DNA of 64,000 nucleotides, taken from assembly GCF_000719285.1 (NCBI RefSeq), contig NZ_JOFS01000024.1, forward strand, positions 56,587 through 120,586, written 5' to 3'. The translations under genes and the position numbers were made by a program. Positions 48,608-58,846 of this stretch are shown in pieces (position 1 is the first letter of the stretch; each line of letters opens with the position of its first letter). The stretch is from Streptomyces bicolor (GTDB lineage Bacteria > Actinomycetota > Actinomycetes > Streptomycetales > Streptomycetaceae). The notes beneath the pieces were generated by a model. That model did no database searches, had not been told where the DNA came from, and saw only the letters and a program-made list of their open reading frames with translations.

Positions 48608-49251
48608 TTGGCCACCTCGAGGTCGGGTACGACCTTTCGCAGCTCGTCCGCCGAGATGGCGCCCGCGCGCAGCAGGAGGGGCACCTCGCGGGTGACGTCG
48701 ACGATCGACGACGGGACGTTGCCGGGGGTCGGGCCGCCGTCCAGGTAGACGGAGACCGAGTCGCCGAGCATCTCCTGCGCGGCGTCACAGTCCTCGGGGG
48801 CGGGGTGGCCGGTCAGGTTCGCCGACGACACCGCCATCGGGCCGACCTCGGTGAGCAGTTCGATCGCGATCGGGTGCAGTGGCATGCGCACGGCAACCGT
48901 GCCCCGGGTGTCGCCCAGGTCCCACTGCAGGGACGGCTGGTGCTTGGCGACCAGCGTCAGCGCGCCCGGCCAGAACGCGTCGACCAGTTCCCAGGCCAGC
49001 TCGGAGAAGTCGGTGACGAGACCGTGGAGCGTGTTCGGGGAGCCGATCAGCACAGGGGTGGGCATGTTGCGGCCCCGCCCCTTGGCCTCCAGCAGATCGC
49101 CGACGGCCTCCTTGGCGAACGCGTCGGCGCCGATGCCGTACACCGTGTCGGTCGGGAGGACCACGAGCTCGCCACGGCGGACGGCGGACGCGGCTTCGCG
49201 CAGACCCGTCGTGCGGTCGGTCGCGTCGTTGGTGTCGTATCGCCGTGCCAT
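48604..49251 (-). CDS. tsaC: Threonylcarbamoyl-AMP synthase (TsaC/Sua5)
   Basis: A 215-residue protein that makes threonylcarbamoyl-AMP, the first step of t6A37 tRNA modification. The YrdC fold is shown by RRGELVVLPTDTVYGIGADA (26-45), KGRGRNMPTPVLIGS and VAVSSANLTGHP. Length suggests TsaC rather than the longer Sua5 with a C-terminal domain. ATG 49251 is supported by GAGGAGG inside the preceding micro-ORF. It lies after prmC and before the phosphatase-like gene. Confidence 0.93.
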   Translation of the reverse strand: MARRYDTNDATDRTTGLREAASAVRRGELVVLPTDTVYGIGADAFAKEAVGDLLEAKGRGRNMPTPVLIGSPNTLHGLVTDFSELAWELVDAFWPGALTLVAKHQPSLQWDLGDTRGTVAVRMPLHPIAIELLTEVGPMAVSSANLTGHPAPEDCDAAQEMLGDSVSVYLDGGPTPGNVPSSIVDVTREVPLLLRAGAISADELRKVVPDLEVAN

Positions 49252-49253
49252 GT

Positions 49254-49325
49254 CTAGCGGGCCTCCTCGTACACGAAGTACACGTCGTTCACGTACTGCG
49301 GGACTGAAGTGTGGGGGGTGGTCAC
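49254..49325 (-). CDS. Candidate 23-residue coupling micro-ORF
   Basis: A GTG at 49325 overlaps the prmC TGA as GTGA and opens a 23-codon frame (MTTPHTSVPQYV...) ending TAG at 49254, two nt before the tsaC ATG. The final codons contain GAGGAGG, which is the SD of tsaC. Translation of the micro-ORF could therefore couple prmC to tsaC. There is no homology, so it is tentative. Confidence 0.4.
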   Translation of the reverse strand: MTTPHTSVPQYVNDVYFVYEEAR

Positions 49326-50203
49326 GGCAGCGCCTTGCGGGCGGTCGCGAACCTCGGGCGGTTGTTGAGGTCGGGGTGGTCGGCCGCGTCGGCCCAGCCC
49401 CGCTCCTCGGTGAAGATCCACGGCACCTGGCCGCCCTGGGTGTCGGCGTGCTCGATGACGACGACACCGCCCGGGCGCAGGAGACGGTGTGCGGTCCGTT
49501 CCAGACCGCGGATGAGGTCGAGGCCGTCCTCCCCTGAGAACAGGGCGAGTTCGGGATCGTAGTCCCGCGCCTCGGGAGCGACGTACTCCCATTCGGTGAG
49601 CGGGATGTAGGGCGGGTTGGAGATGACCAGGTCGACCTGGCCGTCGAGGTCGGGGAAGGCGTCAAGGGCGTTGCCCTGACGCAGGTCGACGCGGGAGCCC
49701 TCGACGTTCTTGCGCGTCCACTGCAGGGCGTCCTCGGACAGCTCCACGGCGTGCACGCGCGAGCGCGGCACCTCCTGGGCGAGGGCGAGCGCGATGGCGC
49801 CGGAGCCGGTGCACAGGTCGACGATGCAGGGCTCGACGACGTCCATCGCGCGCACGGCGTCTATGGCCCAGCCGACGACCGACTCGGTCTCGGGACGGGG
49901 CACGAACACACCGGGCCCCACTTGGAGTTCGAGATAGCGGAAGTACGCCCGCCCGGTGATGTGCTGGAGCGGCTCGCGCTGCTCACGGCGGGCGATGACC
50001 TCCCAGTAGCGGGCGTCGAAGTCCGCGTCCTTCACAGAGTGCAGCTCGCCCCGCTTCACGCCGTGCACGAACGCGGCGAGCTCCTCCGCGTCGGTGCGCG
50101 GTGAGGGCACGCCGGCATCGGCCAGCCGCTGGGTGGCCTGTGCCACCTCCGCGAGCAGCACGCTGCGGGGGCTTTGGGGTCGCCCCCCAAGAGATTGCTG
50201 CAC
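49322..50203 (-). CDS. prmC: Peptide-chain-release-factor glutamine methyltransferase
   Basis: A 293-residue SAM methyltransferase that methylates the Gln of the GGQ motif in release factors, next to prfA. The SAM site is at VDLCTGSGAIALALAQE (about 129-145) and the catalytic NPPY at about 195-198 (ISNPPYIPL). The GTG at 50203 has an excellent SD (GGAGGACTTGC). The first 14 residues (MQQSLGGRPQSPRS) derive from a dispersed hairpin repeat (50165-50203). A GTG at 50161 would give a typical N-terminus without it. Confidence 0.93.
   Translation of the reverse strand: MQQSLGGRPQSPRSVLLAEVAQATQRLADAGVPSPRTDAEELAAFVHGVKRGELHSVKDADFDARYWEVIARREQREPLQHITGRAYFRYLELQVGPGVFVPRPETESVVGWAIDAVRAMDVVEPCIVDLCTGSGAIALALAQEVPRSRVHAVELSEDALQWTRKNVEGSRVDLRQGNALDAFPDLDGQVDLVISNPPYIPLTEWEYVAPEARDYDPELALFSGEDGLDLIRGLERTAHRLLRPGGVVVIEHADTQGGQVPWIFTEERGWADAADHPDLNNRPRFATARKALP
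50165..50203. repeat. Dispersed hairpin repeat forming the prmC N-terminus
   Basis: Related to the copy at 41464-41502 upstream of atpA. Both contain a G5-6/C5-6 hairpin, end in a CTGCAC or equivalent, and on the minus strand would encode MQxxxGGRPQxP. Here it coincides with the codons 1-13 of prmC. Confidence 0.6.
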
Positions 50204-50251
50204 GCAAGTCCTCCGTGTCGTACTCGTACGTCCTTTACGTCCTGTACACCC

Positions 50252-51328
<1,077 letters not shown>

Positions 51329-51433
51329 CTTGGGGCTCCTGTGTGCGTACGGGGTTGAAGGGCGGGCGACCAAAAACGCCGGTCCCGGCGCGCCTGGGAA
51401 GGGCGCGGCCGTGGACCGGCGAATTGGAGCCAG

Positions 51434-51658
51434 CTACTTCTTGGAGCCGGCAACAGCCTTGCCGAAGCGGGCCTCGAAGCGGGCCACACGGCCACCGGTG
51501 TCGAGGATCTTCTGCTTGCCCGTGTAGAACGGGTGGCACTCGGAGCAGACCTCGGCGCGGATGGTGCCGCTGGAGATCGTGCTACGGGTGGTGAACGACG
51601 CGCCACAGGTGCAGCTGACCTGCGTCTCGACGTACTCGGGGTGGATGTCGCGCTTCAA
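51434..51658 (-). CDS. rpmE: Ribosomal protein L31
   Basis: A 74-residue L31 of the zinc-binding (C+) type. Cys16, Cys18, Cys38 and Cys41 (CTCG ... CSEC) form the metal site. The TTG start at 51658 is supported by AGGAGACACC just upstream and by the conserved MKRDIHPEY start. The C-terminal basic tail is normal. The zinc-rich form can be replaced by a C- paralogue under zinc starvation. Confidence 0.95.
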   Translation of the reverse strand: MKRDIHPEYVETQVSCTCGASFTTRSTISSGTIRAEVCSECHPFYTGKQKILDTGGRVARFEARFGKAVAGSKK

Positions 51659-51836
51659 GGTGTCTCCTAGTTTCGGGAGGGCGCCGGGTCGCAACCGCGG
51701 GATGCGGGAGCGTGAACCGGGGCCGACGTACCAGTCTGCCAGGACTGGGGCCATCACCCAAAACCGGGGGTTGCCGTTGTTTGTTCCCCGAAGGTGAGTA
51801 GGGGTTCGCCCGCGGGGGTAGCGGCTTGATCACCGT

Positions 51837-51862
51837 CTGCCCTGAGGGGCGCCCCGGGGCAG
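51837..51862 (-). terminator. Hairpin after the LCP gene
   Basis: CTGCCC (51837-51842) and GGGGCAG (51856-51862) pair around a second palindrome (GGGGCGCCCC). It lies 23 nt past the LCP stop (51885) and probably ends that transcript before rpmE. Confidence 0.6.
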
Positions 51863-51884
51863 CCCGATTCTCGCCCCGCGTCGC

Positions 51885-53021
51885 TCAGGACGATGTCACC
51901 ACGCCGTTGGCGTCGCCCTTCGCCGTGCCCTCCGTGGCCGCCTTCGGGATCGCCTTGTCGTTCTTCAGGGCCGCCCACACCAGCTTCGCCTTCGCCTCCG
52001 CCACGATCACCCGGTTCGGGTCCGCCGGGTCGTACTGGACCGGCATCGTGACCATGTTCATGCTCTTCGAGCTGATGCCCTTGAGGCCGTTGGCGAAGGA
52101 CATGAGGGAGTTGACCGTGCCGAGGTCGGAGTCGGTCGTGACCGTCTTGGTGGCGGTGTTGGCCAGGTCGTAGAGCCGCTTGGGGTTGCCGAAGAGGTTG
52201 ATGTCCTTGACCTGGTTGATCAGTGCCTTGATGAAGGCCTGCTGGAGCTGGATGCGGCCGAGGTCCGAGCCGTCGCCGACGCCGTGCCGGGTGCGGACCA
52301 GGCCGAGGGCCTGCTTGCCGGTGAGCTCGTGGGTGCCGGCCTTGAGATCGAGGTGGCTGTCGGGGTCGTTGATGTCCTTGGTCGTGGTGACCTCGACGCC
52401 GCCCAGTTCGTCGATCAGCTTCTGGAAGCCGGAGAAGTCGACTTCCAGGTAGTGGTCCATCCGGATGCCGGTGAGGGACTCGACGGTCTTCACCGCGCAG
52501 GCGGCCCCGCCCGTGCCGTAGGACTCGTTGAACATGACGCCGGACGCGGCGTCGTGCGTGGTGCCGTTCGTGTCGGTGCACTTGGGGCGGTCGACCAGGG
52601 TGTCGCGCGGGATGGAGACCACGCTGGCCTTCTTGTGGCCCTCGTAGACGTGCACGATCATCGCCGTGTCGGAGCGGGCGCTGCCGTCGTCGGTGCCGCC
52701 GCCCACCTTCTTGTTGCTGCCGGAGCGGGTGTCCGAGCCGAGGACGAGGATGTTCTCCGAGCCGTTGTCGACCTTCTCGGGCCGGTCGGTGCCCAGGGCC
52801 TGGTCGATGTCGACGCTCTTGAGGTTGCCGTTGAGCTTGAAGTACAGGTACCCGGCGCCGGTGCCGCCGAGGACCACGATGCCGGCGGCCGTCCAGGCCA
52901 TGATCAGCAGGCCCTTGCGTTTGTCGCGTGGCTTGCGACGGCGGCCCTTCGCGCGGTGACGCGGACCTGTAGTGCCGGTACCACCCGGTATGCCGGGCTC
53001 CGGCGTGCTCTCGGCGGACAT
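51885..53021 (-). CDS. LytR-CpsA-Psr (LCP) family ligase
   Basis: A 378-residue membrane enzyme that transfers lipid-linked glycopolymers to peptidoglycan. A basic N-terminus (about 20-37) precedes one transmembrane helix (about 38-62). The extracellular LCP domain (about 85-300) has LVLGSDTRSG (Asp/Arg), VSIPRDTLVD and the later DLGRIQLQQAFIKALI, all conserved. Proximity of the WecA-like transferase hints at a shared wall-polymer pathway; this is inference. Confidence 0.9.
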   Translation of the reverse strand: MSAESTPEPGIPGGTGTTGPRHRAKGRRRKPRDKRKGLLIMAWTAAGIVVLGGTGAGYLYFKLNGNLKSVDIDQALGTDRPEKVDNGSENILVLGSDTRSGSNKKVGGGTDDGSARSDTAMIVHVYEGHKKASVVSIPRDTLVDRPKCTDTNGTTHDAASGVMFNESYGTGGAACAVKTVESLTGIRMDHYLEVDFSGFQKLIDELGGVEVTTTKDINDPDSHLDLKAGTHELTGKQALGLVRTRHGVGDGSDLGRIQLQQAFIKALINQVKDINLFGNPKRLYDLANTATKTVTTDSDLGTVNSLMSFANGLKGISSKSMNMVTMPVQYDPADPNRVIVAEAKAKLVWAALKNDKAIPKAATEGTAKGDANGVVTSS

Positions 53022-53150
53022 GTGCTCCTCGGTTCTCGTCCGGTCGGTTACCCCCTGCTTTCAGGGTCAGGCGTGGCCATTTGGCCCGTACCACACCATC
53101 GTGACCCCGTCCGGTCAGACGGGGAAACTCGGAGAAGGGTTGCACAACGG

Positions 53151-53184
53151 ACCGTGCCCACCGCCGGGGAGCGGTGGGCACGGT
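53151..53184 (-). terminator. Terminator of the serine protease gene
   Basis: Arms 53151-53164 and 53171-53184 are a perfect 14-bp inverted repeat with a 6-nt loop (cgggga), 43 nt past the protease stop. It separates the protease from the LCP gene. Confidence 0.85.
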
Positions 53185-53226
53185 GCGTGCGCGGTGATAC
53201 CGGGTATGCCCGTCTCACCTGCGATT

Positions 53227-55050
53227 TCAGCCGAAGATGTCGTACTGCTTGTAATCGGTGCCGACGGACTTCGGTGTGGCAAAGATCTCGCTGGTGGCCT
53301 TTCCGGTGCCCGGGTACAGGTAGAGCGTGCCGGAGGAGTTGCGGGCCAGGAAGTCGGCCTTGCCGTCGCCGGTGACGTCACCGACGGCGTCGAAGCCGGT
53401 GTAGCTCGCCCAGGTGCGCACCTTGATCCGGGTGGCGAAGGCGCCCGTGCCGGCCTTGCCGGTGCCCTTGAACAGATAGATGTAGCCGCCGGACGAGCTG
53501 CGCGCGATCAGGTCCGTCTTGCCGTCGCCGGTGAAGTCGCCGTGCCCGCGCAGGGAGTTGTACTGGTTGAAGCCGGTGCCGGACTTCACCGGGCTGGCGA
53601 AGGTGCCGTTGCCGTTGCCCGGGTAGATCCACAGGGCGCCGCCCGAGTCGACCGAGATCAGGTCGGGCTTGTAGTCGCCGGTGACGTCACCGGGGGCGAC
53701 GATGCGGGCGCGGGTCTTCCAGTTGGTGAAGATCGTCTTGGTCGCCCAGGAACCGCTGGACTGCACGTAGTGCGACCAGAACATGGCCCCGTCGGAGCTG
53801 CGCCGGAACACCAGGTCCTGGTAGCCGTCCCGGTCGAGGTCCGTCTGCAGTACGACGTTCACGCCGCTCCAGTCGCCCCAGGACTCGCGCGCGGCGAACG
53901 AGGTGCCGTTGGAGTTCTTGGAGTAACCGGTCTTCGTGGAGGCGTTGCGCAGCCACATGTCGGCCCGGTGGTCACCGCTGATGTTGGTGTCGTCGACGCG
54001 CGGGTAGGCGGCACCGACGTAGGAGCTGACCTTGGCGAAGACGCTGTACGCGCCCTCGGCCACGCAGTCCTGCACACCCCAGGAGACGACACCGACGATG
54101 CGGCCGTTCACGACGAGCGGCCCACCGGAGTCGCCGTTGCAGGCGGACGTCGTGCCGCTGTCGCTGCCGCTGGCCGGGTTGCCCGCGCAGACCATGTGGC
54201 CCTTGATGAACTCGCTGCCGTAGTAGCCCGTGCAGGTGCTGTCGGACTGGATGGGCAGCGTGGCCGTCTTCAGCGTCTCGGAGATGTCCTGGCTGGTGGA
54301 GCTGGTCCGGCCCCAGCCGTAGACCTTGGCGCTCGTCCCGGCGGCGTACGAGGCGGTGTCGCCGGACGTCGTCATGCGGATCGGCGTCGCCTTGACCGGG
54401 CCCGCCAGCGTGACGACGGCGATGTCGTTGTCGATGGTCGTCGAGCTGTACGACGGGTGGTTCCACTGCCGGTGCGGCAGCGTGACGGTGCCGCCGTGCA
54501 GGTCGGTGTTGCCGGCGTCGTCAGTGGTCGGCAGCTGGGCGGTGCCGGTGATGACGGCGCCGTAGTTGTACCAGTCGTAGCCCTTGACGCAGTGCGCGGC
54601 GGTGAGGATCTTCGTCGGCGCGACGACGGCGCCACCGCAGAAGAAACCGATGTCGTCGGCCTCGTCGGTGGTGCCCTGGTCGTCGTAGTACCAGAGCTGC
54701 GCCATCCACGGCGCCGAGGTGATGCTGGTCGTGGTGCCGCCGATGACCATGGGGCTCGCGGTGGAGTCGTCGGAGGAGCTGCTGGTACTCGCGCCGTACG
54801 ACGACTTCCGCGCCGTCTCCCCCGCGGTGTCGTCACCGGCGACGGCGCCCGCGACGCGCCGCTCCAGCTCAGCGAGCGAGGCGGAGCTGGTGGTGGGCTT
54901 CACGGTGGGCTTGGGCAGCGCGGTCGCGGCCCCCGCGGACGAGGTCAGCAGCGCGGCGGCGACGGCAGCGGCGACACCGGCGGCGGCGATGGGCAGCCCG
55001 AAACGTATCCGGCGTCTGTGACGACCCTTGCCGGACGTGGTGGTGGTCAA
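53227..55050 (-). CDS. Secreted trypsin-like protease with FG-GAP repeats
   Basis: A 607-residue exported S1 serine protease. A basic, long signal sequence (1-42, with RRRIRF then a hydrophobic run) may use Tat or Sec. A Ser-rich propeptide follows (about 43-100). The protease domain starts near VIGG (102). The triad is His153 (TAAHC), Asp209 (DNDIAV) and Ser308 (NGDSGGP). The position equivalent to trypsin Asp189 is Ser302, suggesting chymotrypsin-like specificity. Residues 355-607 hold FG-GAP/VCBS-type repeats (GDVTGDYKPDLISV, GDFTGDGKTDLIAR, GDVTGDGKADFLAR) that bind calcium or ligands. Confidence 0.93.
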   Translation of the reverse strand: MTTTTSGKGRHRRRIRFGLPIAAAGVAAAVAAALLTSSAGAATALPKPTVKPTTSSASLAELERRVAGAVAGDDTAGETARKSSYGASTSSSSDDSTASPMVIGGTTTSITSAPWMAQLWYYDDQGTTDEADDIGFFCGGAVVAPTKILTAAHCVKGYDWYNYGAVITGTAQLPTTDDAGNTDLHGGTVTLPHRQWNHPSYSSTTIDNDIAVVTLAGPVKATPIRMTTSGDTASYAAGTSAKVYGWGRTSSTSQDISETLKTATLPIQSDSTCTGYYGSEFIKGHMVCAGNPASGSDSGTTSACNGDSGGPLVVNGRIVGVVSWGVQDCVAEGAYSVFAKVSSYVGAAYPRVDDTNISGDHRADMWLRNASTKTGYSKNSNGTSFAARESWGDWSGVNVVLQTDLDRDGYQDLVFRRSSDGAMFWSHYVQSSGSWATKTIFTNWKTRARIVAPGDVTGDYKPDLISVDSGGALWIYPGNGNGTFASPVKSGTGFNQYNSLRGHGDFTGDGKTDLIARSSSGGYIYLFKGTGKAGTGAFATRIKVRTWASYTGFDAVGDVTGDGKADFLARNSSGTLYLYPGTGKATSEIFATPKSVGTDYKQYDIFG

Positions 55051-55116
55051 GAAAGTCCCCCCAGGGATGCATGAGTAGGGAGGGGCACACGGATGCCCCT
55101 GGTCCTCTCAGCGCCA

Positions 55117-55157
55117 AAAGGCCGCCGTACGTCACTGAATGACGTACGGCGGCCTTT
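55117..55157 (-). terminator. rho terminator, 18-bp hairpin
   Basis: Arms 55117-55134 and 55140-55157 are a perfect 18-bp stem with loop ctgaa. It starts 16 nt past the rho stop (55173). AAA/TTT at the ends makes it look bidirectional. Confidence 0.85.
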
Positions 55158-55172
55158 ATGGGGTGACTTGCG

Positions 55173-57206
55173 TCAGTCGCCGTTGCCGGGCGTCGGCGTC
55201 GTCTTCTGAATCTGCATCAGGAACTCGACGTTCGACTTGGTCTGCTTCATCTTGTCGAGCAGCAGCTCGATCGCCTGCTGCTGGTCGAGCGCGTGCAGCA
55301 CACGACGCAGCTTCCAGACGACCGCGAGCTCCTCGTTGCCGAGCAGGATCTCTTCCTTGCGGGTACCGGACGCGTCCACGTCCACCGCGGGGAAGATGCG
55401 CTTGTCGGCGAGCTTCCGGTCGAGCTTGAGCTCCATGTTGCCGGTGCCCTTGAACTCCTCGAAGATCACCTCGTCCATGCGGGACCCGGTGTCGACGAGA
55501 GCCGTCGCCAGGATGGTGAGCGAGCCACCGTCCTCGATGTTCCGCGCGGCACCGAAGAAGCGCTTCGGCGGGTACAGCGCGGTCGAGTCGACACCACCGG
55601 ACAGGATGCGGCCGGAGGCGGGCGCGGCCAGGTTGTAGGCACGACCCAGACGCGTGATGGAGTCGAGCAGCACGACCACGTCGTGACCCAGCTCCACCAG
55701 GCGCTTCGCACGCTCGATGGCGAGCTCGGCGACCGTCGTGTGGTCCTCGGCCGGGCGGTCGAAGGTCGAGGAGATGACCTCGCCCTTGACCGACCGCTGC
55801 ATGTCGGTGACCTCTTCCGGACGCTCGTCGACGAGGACGACCATCAGGTGGCACTCGGGGTTGTTGTGCGTGATCGCGTTGGCGATCGCCTGCATGATCA
55901 TGGTCTTACCGGTCTTCGGCGGGGCCACGATCAGACCGCGCTGGCCCTTACCGATCGGCGACACGAGGTCGATGATGCGGGTGGTCAGCACGCCCGGGTC
56001 GGTCTCCAGGCGGAGCCGGTCCTGCGGGTAGAGCGGGGTCAGCTTGTTGAACTCCGGGCGGCCGCGGCCGTGTTCGGGCGCCATGCCGTTGACGGAGTCC
56101 AGGCGGACCAGCGCGTTGAACTTCTCGCGCCGCTCGCCTTCCTTGGGCTGACGGACCGCACCGGTGATGTGGTCACCCTTGCGCAGGCCGTTCTTGCGGA
56201 CCTGGGCGAGAGAGACGTACACGTCGTTCGGACCGGGCAGGTAGCCCGACGTACGGATGAAGGCGTAGTTGTCGAGGATGTCCAGGATGCCCGCGACGGG
56301 GATCAGGACGTCGTCCTCGTTGATCTGCGGCTCCGCGCTGCCCATCTCGTCGCGGCCACGACGGCCCCGGCGGTCGCGGTAGCGCCCGCGACGGCCACGA
56401 CGGCCGCCCTCGAAGTCATCGTCGTCCTGCTGCTGGCCACGGTCCTGACGGCCGCCGCCCTGCTGCTGGTTCTGCTGCTGACCGCGCTGGCCGCCCTGCT
56501 GGTCGTCACCCTTGCGGCGGTCGCCTCGGTCACCGCGGTCGCCGCGGTCACGGTCGCGGCCGCGCTCACGGCGGTCGCGGCGGCGGCCCTCGCCACCGTC
56601 GGCGTCGCTCTTCGCGTCGCCCTGCTGCGCCTGCGGCTGCGCGGGCGTCTCGGCCTTCGGCTCGCTCTTCGCCTCGGCGGCGACCGTCTCGGGGGCGGCC
56701 GCGGGGGCGCCCGCCTCGGCGGTGGCGCGGCGACGGCGGCGCTCGGCCGGCGCGTCCTCTCCCCCACGCTCGGAAGCGCTCGCGCGGGAGGGGCCCCCAG
56801 CCGGCTGGCCGGGGATCTCGATCTGCTGCTGGGCCACGGCCTTCTCGGCGGGGGCCTCAGCCGCCTTCTCCGCCTTCTTCTCGGCGTCCTCGCCGGTACG
56901 GGCCTTGGAGGTGGCGCGGCGCTTGGGCTTGGTCTCGGTAGCGGCCTCCGCCTTGGGAGCCGCGGCACCTCCTCCGGCCTGCGCCTCCTTGATGACCTCG
57001 ATCAGCTGGCTCTTGCGCATGCGCGCGGTGCCCCTGATGCCGAGGCCGGATGCGACCTGCTGCAGCTCGGCCAGCACCATGCCCTCGAGGCCGGTACCGC
57101 GGCGCCGCCGGGAGCCGGCACCGGTGGCAGGCGCGGAGGCGTCCGTGGCGGGCGCGGCAGCGGTCTCCTCGACACGTGCGCCCATCAGATCGGTGGTGTC
57201 GCTCAC
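55173..57206 (-). CDS. rho: Transcription termination factor Rho
   Basis: A 677-residue RNA helicase that ends transcription. The N-terminal Rho_N helix bundle (about 36-78) is followed by a very long Arg/Gly/Glu/Asp-rich insert (about 80-300, with [11 protein letters not shown] and similar), typical of high-GC actinobacteria and absent in E. coli. The RNA-binding cold-shock-like domain spans about 305-385. The ATPase has Walker [12 protein letters not shown] (about 435-445). GTG 57206 is chosen for its SD and because homology starts there. A long leader lies upstream. Confidence 0.96.
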   Translation of the reverse strand: MSDTTDLMGARVEETAAAPATDASAPATGAGSRRRRGTGLEGMVLAELQQVASGLGIRGTARMRKSQLIEVIKEAQAGGGAAAPKAEAATETKPKRRATSKARTGEDAEKKAEKAAEAPAEKAVAQQQIEIPGQPAGGPSRASASERGGEDAPAERRRRRATAEAGAPAAAPETVAAEAKSEPKAETPAQPQAQQGDAKSDADGGEGRRRDRRERGRDRDRGDRGDRGDRRKGDDQQGGQRGQQQNQQQGGGRQDRGQQQDDDDFEGGRRGRRGRYRDRRGRRGRDEMGSAEPQINEDDVLIPVAGILDILDNYAFIRTSGYLPGPNDVYVSLAQVRKNGLRKGDHITGAVRQPKEGERREKFNALVRLDSVNGMAPEHGRGRPEFNKLTPLYPQDRLRLETDPGVLTTRIIDLVSPIGKGQRGLIVAPPKTGKTMIMQAIANAITHNNPECHLMVVLVDERPEEVTDMQRSVKGEVISSTFDRPAEDHTTVAELAIERAKRLVELGHDVVVLLDSITRLGRAYNLAAPASGRILSGGVDSTALYPPKRFFGAARNIEDGGSLTILATALVDTGSRMDEVIFEEFKGTGNMELKLDRKLADKRIFPAVDVDASGTRKEEILLGNEELAVVWKLRRVLHALDQQQAIELLLDKMKQTKSNVEFLMQIQKTTPTPGNGD

Positions 57207-57617
57207 GAAGGGTCCTTCCCTGGAGCGGACGTCGGCCTGTCTGGCTCGGCGACCGGTTGTGCTTCTCCGGCTGCGGTCCTTGGTGTGTGGACCGTGCCGG
57301 GGCGGTGGTCCGCCCAAAAGTGGCGGAGGAAATATCTGGTGATGACGCTTCCCAGAGCTGTGGCACTCAGTGTCTGTGTCACTCGGCTCGGTCGCGCCGG
57401 TTCCGGAGCGTGCCCGGCAAGTCGCTCAGCGCCCGCGTACGAGGTACTGCCCGCGTACGTCGTACGAAACACAGTGCGGCTTGGGAGGCTCCCGGAAGAA
57501 TGTCTGTCCCGGACGGGGACACGAAGCACCTCGCCATGGTGGGGTCGGGTGCAGACTTGAGGTTAACACTACCGGATCCAACAAACATTCCCCCTCTCGA
57601 AATCCGGCAACCGTGTG
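57207..57617. promoter_or_regulatory. Long rho leader and promoter
   Basis: This 411-nt gap lies between the rho start and the thrB stop. Minus-strand TAGTGT (57566-57571) is a possible -10, giving a leader of about 350 nt. An SD-less ATG at 57537 opens a 52-codon frame (to 57379) inside the leader. Repeated GTACG words lie at about 57435-57465. Long leaders are common for rho genes subject to autoregulation. Confidence 0.5.
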
Positions 57618-58535
57618 TCAGGTCGCAAGCGGCAGCACGCTCGCTCCCTGGGCGTCCAGCTCGAGCCGGTTCGCGGCCCAGCCGTCGCCTGCCAGATGGG
57701 CGACCTTGTCGGCGCTGTCGTCGTCGACCAACGCCAGAACGGTGGGGCCCGCACCGGAGATGACCGCCGGGACTCCGTCGGCCCGCAGCCGCTCCACCAG
57801 CGCCGCGCTCTCCGGCATCGCGGGCGCGCGGTACTCCTGGTGCAGACGGTCCTCGGTGGCGGGCAGCAGCAGCTCGGGGCGCCTGGTCAGGGCCTCGACG
57901 AGCAGGGCGGCACGGCCCGCGTTGGCGGCGGCGTCGACGTGCGGCACGGTGCGCGGCAGCAAGCCGCGCGCGGTCTCGGTGAGGACCGGCTTTGCGGGCA
58001 CGAAAACCACCGGAACGATGGAATCGGCGGGATCCATCCTGATCGCGCGTGCGGCGCCGCCCTCCATCCAGGACAGGGTGAATCCGCCGAGCAGACAGGC
58101 CGCGACGTTGTCGGGGTGGCCCTCGATCTCGGTGGCGAGCTCCAGGAGGGCGGTGTCGTCGAGCTTGGCCTCGCCGCCTATGGTCACGGCACGCGCGGCG
58201 ACGATGCCGGCGCTGATGGCGGCCGAGGAGGAGCCGAGCCCCCGGCCGTGCGGAATGCGGTTGGCGCAGACGATCTCGAGGCCGCGCGGCTGGCCGCCCA
58301 GCAGATCGAAGGCGGTGCGCAGGGACCGTACGAGAAGGTGGCTTTCGTCACGCGGGAGCGTCTCGCTGCCCTCACCCGCGATGTCGATGTGCAGCCCGGA
58401 GTCGGCCACCCGGACGACGACGTCGTCGTAGAGCCCCAGCGACAGGCCGAGGGCGTCGAAACCCGGGCCGAGGTTGGCGCTGGTGGCGGGGACGCGCACC
58501 CGGACGGCGGCGGCGCGGAAGGCTGGACCGGCCAT
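57618..58535 (-). CDS. thrB: Homoserine kinase
   Basis: A 305-residue GHMP kinase that phosphorylates homoserine for threonine synthesis. The GHMP ATP motif IPHGRGLGSSSAA lies at about 92-104, and the N-terminal VRVPATSANLGPGFDALGL (about 12-30) is conserved. ATG 58535 matches homologue lengths, although its SD (AAGGAGAG) is about 12 nt away; an ATG at 58577 is an alternative. It follows thrC and precedes rho in the same direction. Confidence 0.94.
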   Translation of the reverse strand: MAGPAFRAAAVRVRVPATSANLGPGFDALGLSLGLYDDVVVRVADSGLHIDIAGEGSETLPRDESHLLVRSLRTAFDLLGGQPRGLEIVCANRIPHGRGLGSSSAAISAGIVAARAVTIGGEAKLDDTALLELATEIEGHPDNVAACLLGGFTLSWMEGGAARAIRMDPADSIVPVVFVPAKPVLTETARGLLPRTVPHVDAAANAGRAALLVEALTRRPELLLPATEDRLHQEYRAPAMPESAALVERLRADGVPAVISGAGPTVLALVDDDSADKVAHLAGDGWAANRLELDAQGASVLPLAT

Positions 58536-58713
58536 CGCTCGATGACTCTCCTTGAGCTGCGTGATTGTCGAAGACATTCGATGACGTACGACGGACCCTG
58601 GAGCCGCGTCCGGCCGTGAGGCCGGCGGACGTGCCCCCTGCCGCTTGCGGGCCGCGGAGACGGCGCGGCCACGTGCCCCATGCGGAGGCATATGCGGCGG
58701 GCGGGTTCAGTAC

Positions 58714-58719
58714 AGCCTA
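58714..58719 (-). promoter_or_regulatory. Probable -10 box of thrB
   Basis: Minus-strand TAGGCT matches TANNNT and would place the transcription start near 58706, giving a leader of about 170 nt. The -35 is weak. Confidence 0.45.
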
Positions 58720-58765
58720 TCGAAGGTGGGTTCTGTGGCGACATAGGGCGCACAGGAGGCGCACG

Positions 58766-58828
58766 ATGCGTGTCGTAAGCCCCCTATGCACCCCCCCTAG
58801 GGAAGTTCCCCAGGTGAGCGCCCTCTGA
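58766..58828 (+). CDS. Candidate 20-residue micro-ORF with strong SD
   Basis: ATG at 58766 is preceded by CAGGAGGCGCACG. The 20-codon frame (MRVVSPLCTPP...) ends with TGA at 58826 and is directly followed by a 14-bp palindrome that could be a terminator stem. It is divergent from thrB. No homologue is recognised. Confidence 0.35.
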   Translation: MRVVSPLCTPPREVPQVSAL

Positions 58829-58842
58829 CTCGCGTACGCGAG
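58829..58842. repeat. CTCGCGTACGCGAG perfect palindrome
   Basis: A 14-bp perfect palindrome directly after the micro-ORF stop and before the 21-bp tandem repeats. It could be a protein-binding site or a small stem. Confidence 0.4.
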
Positions 58843-58846
58843 CCTA

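Noticed and set aside
51739..51800. Possible promoter elements upstream of rpmE
   Set aside because: No convincing -35/-10 pair could be identified.
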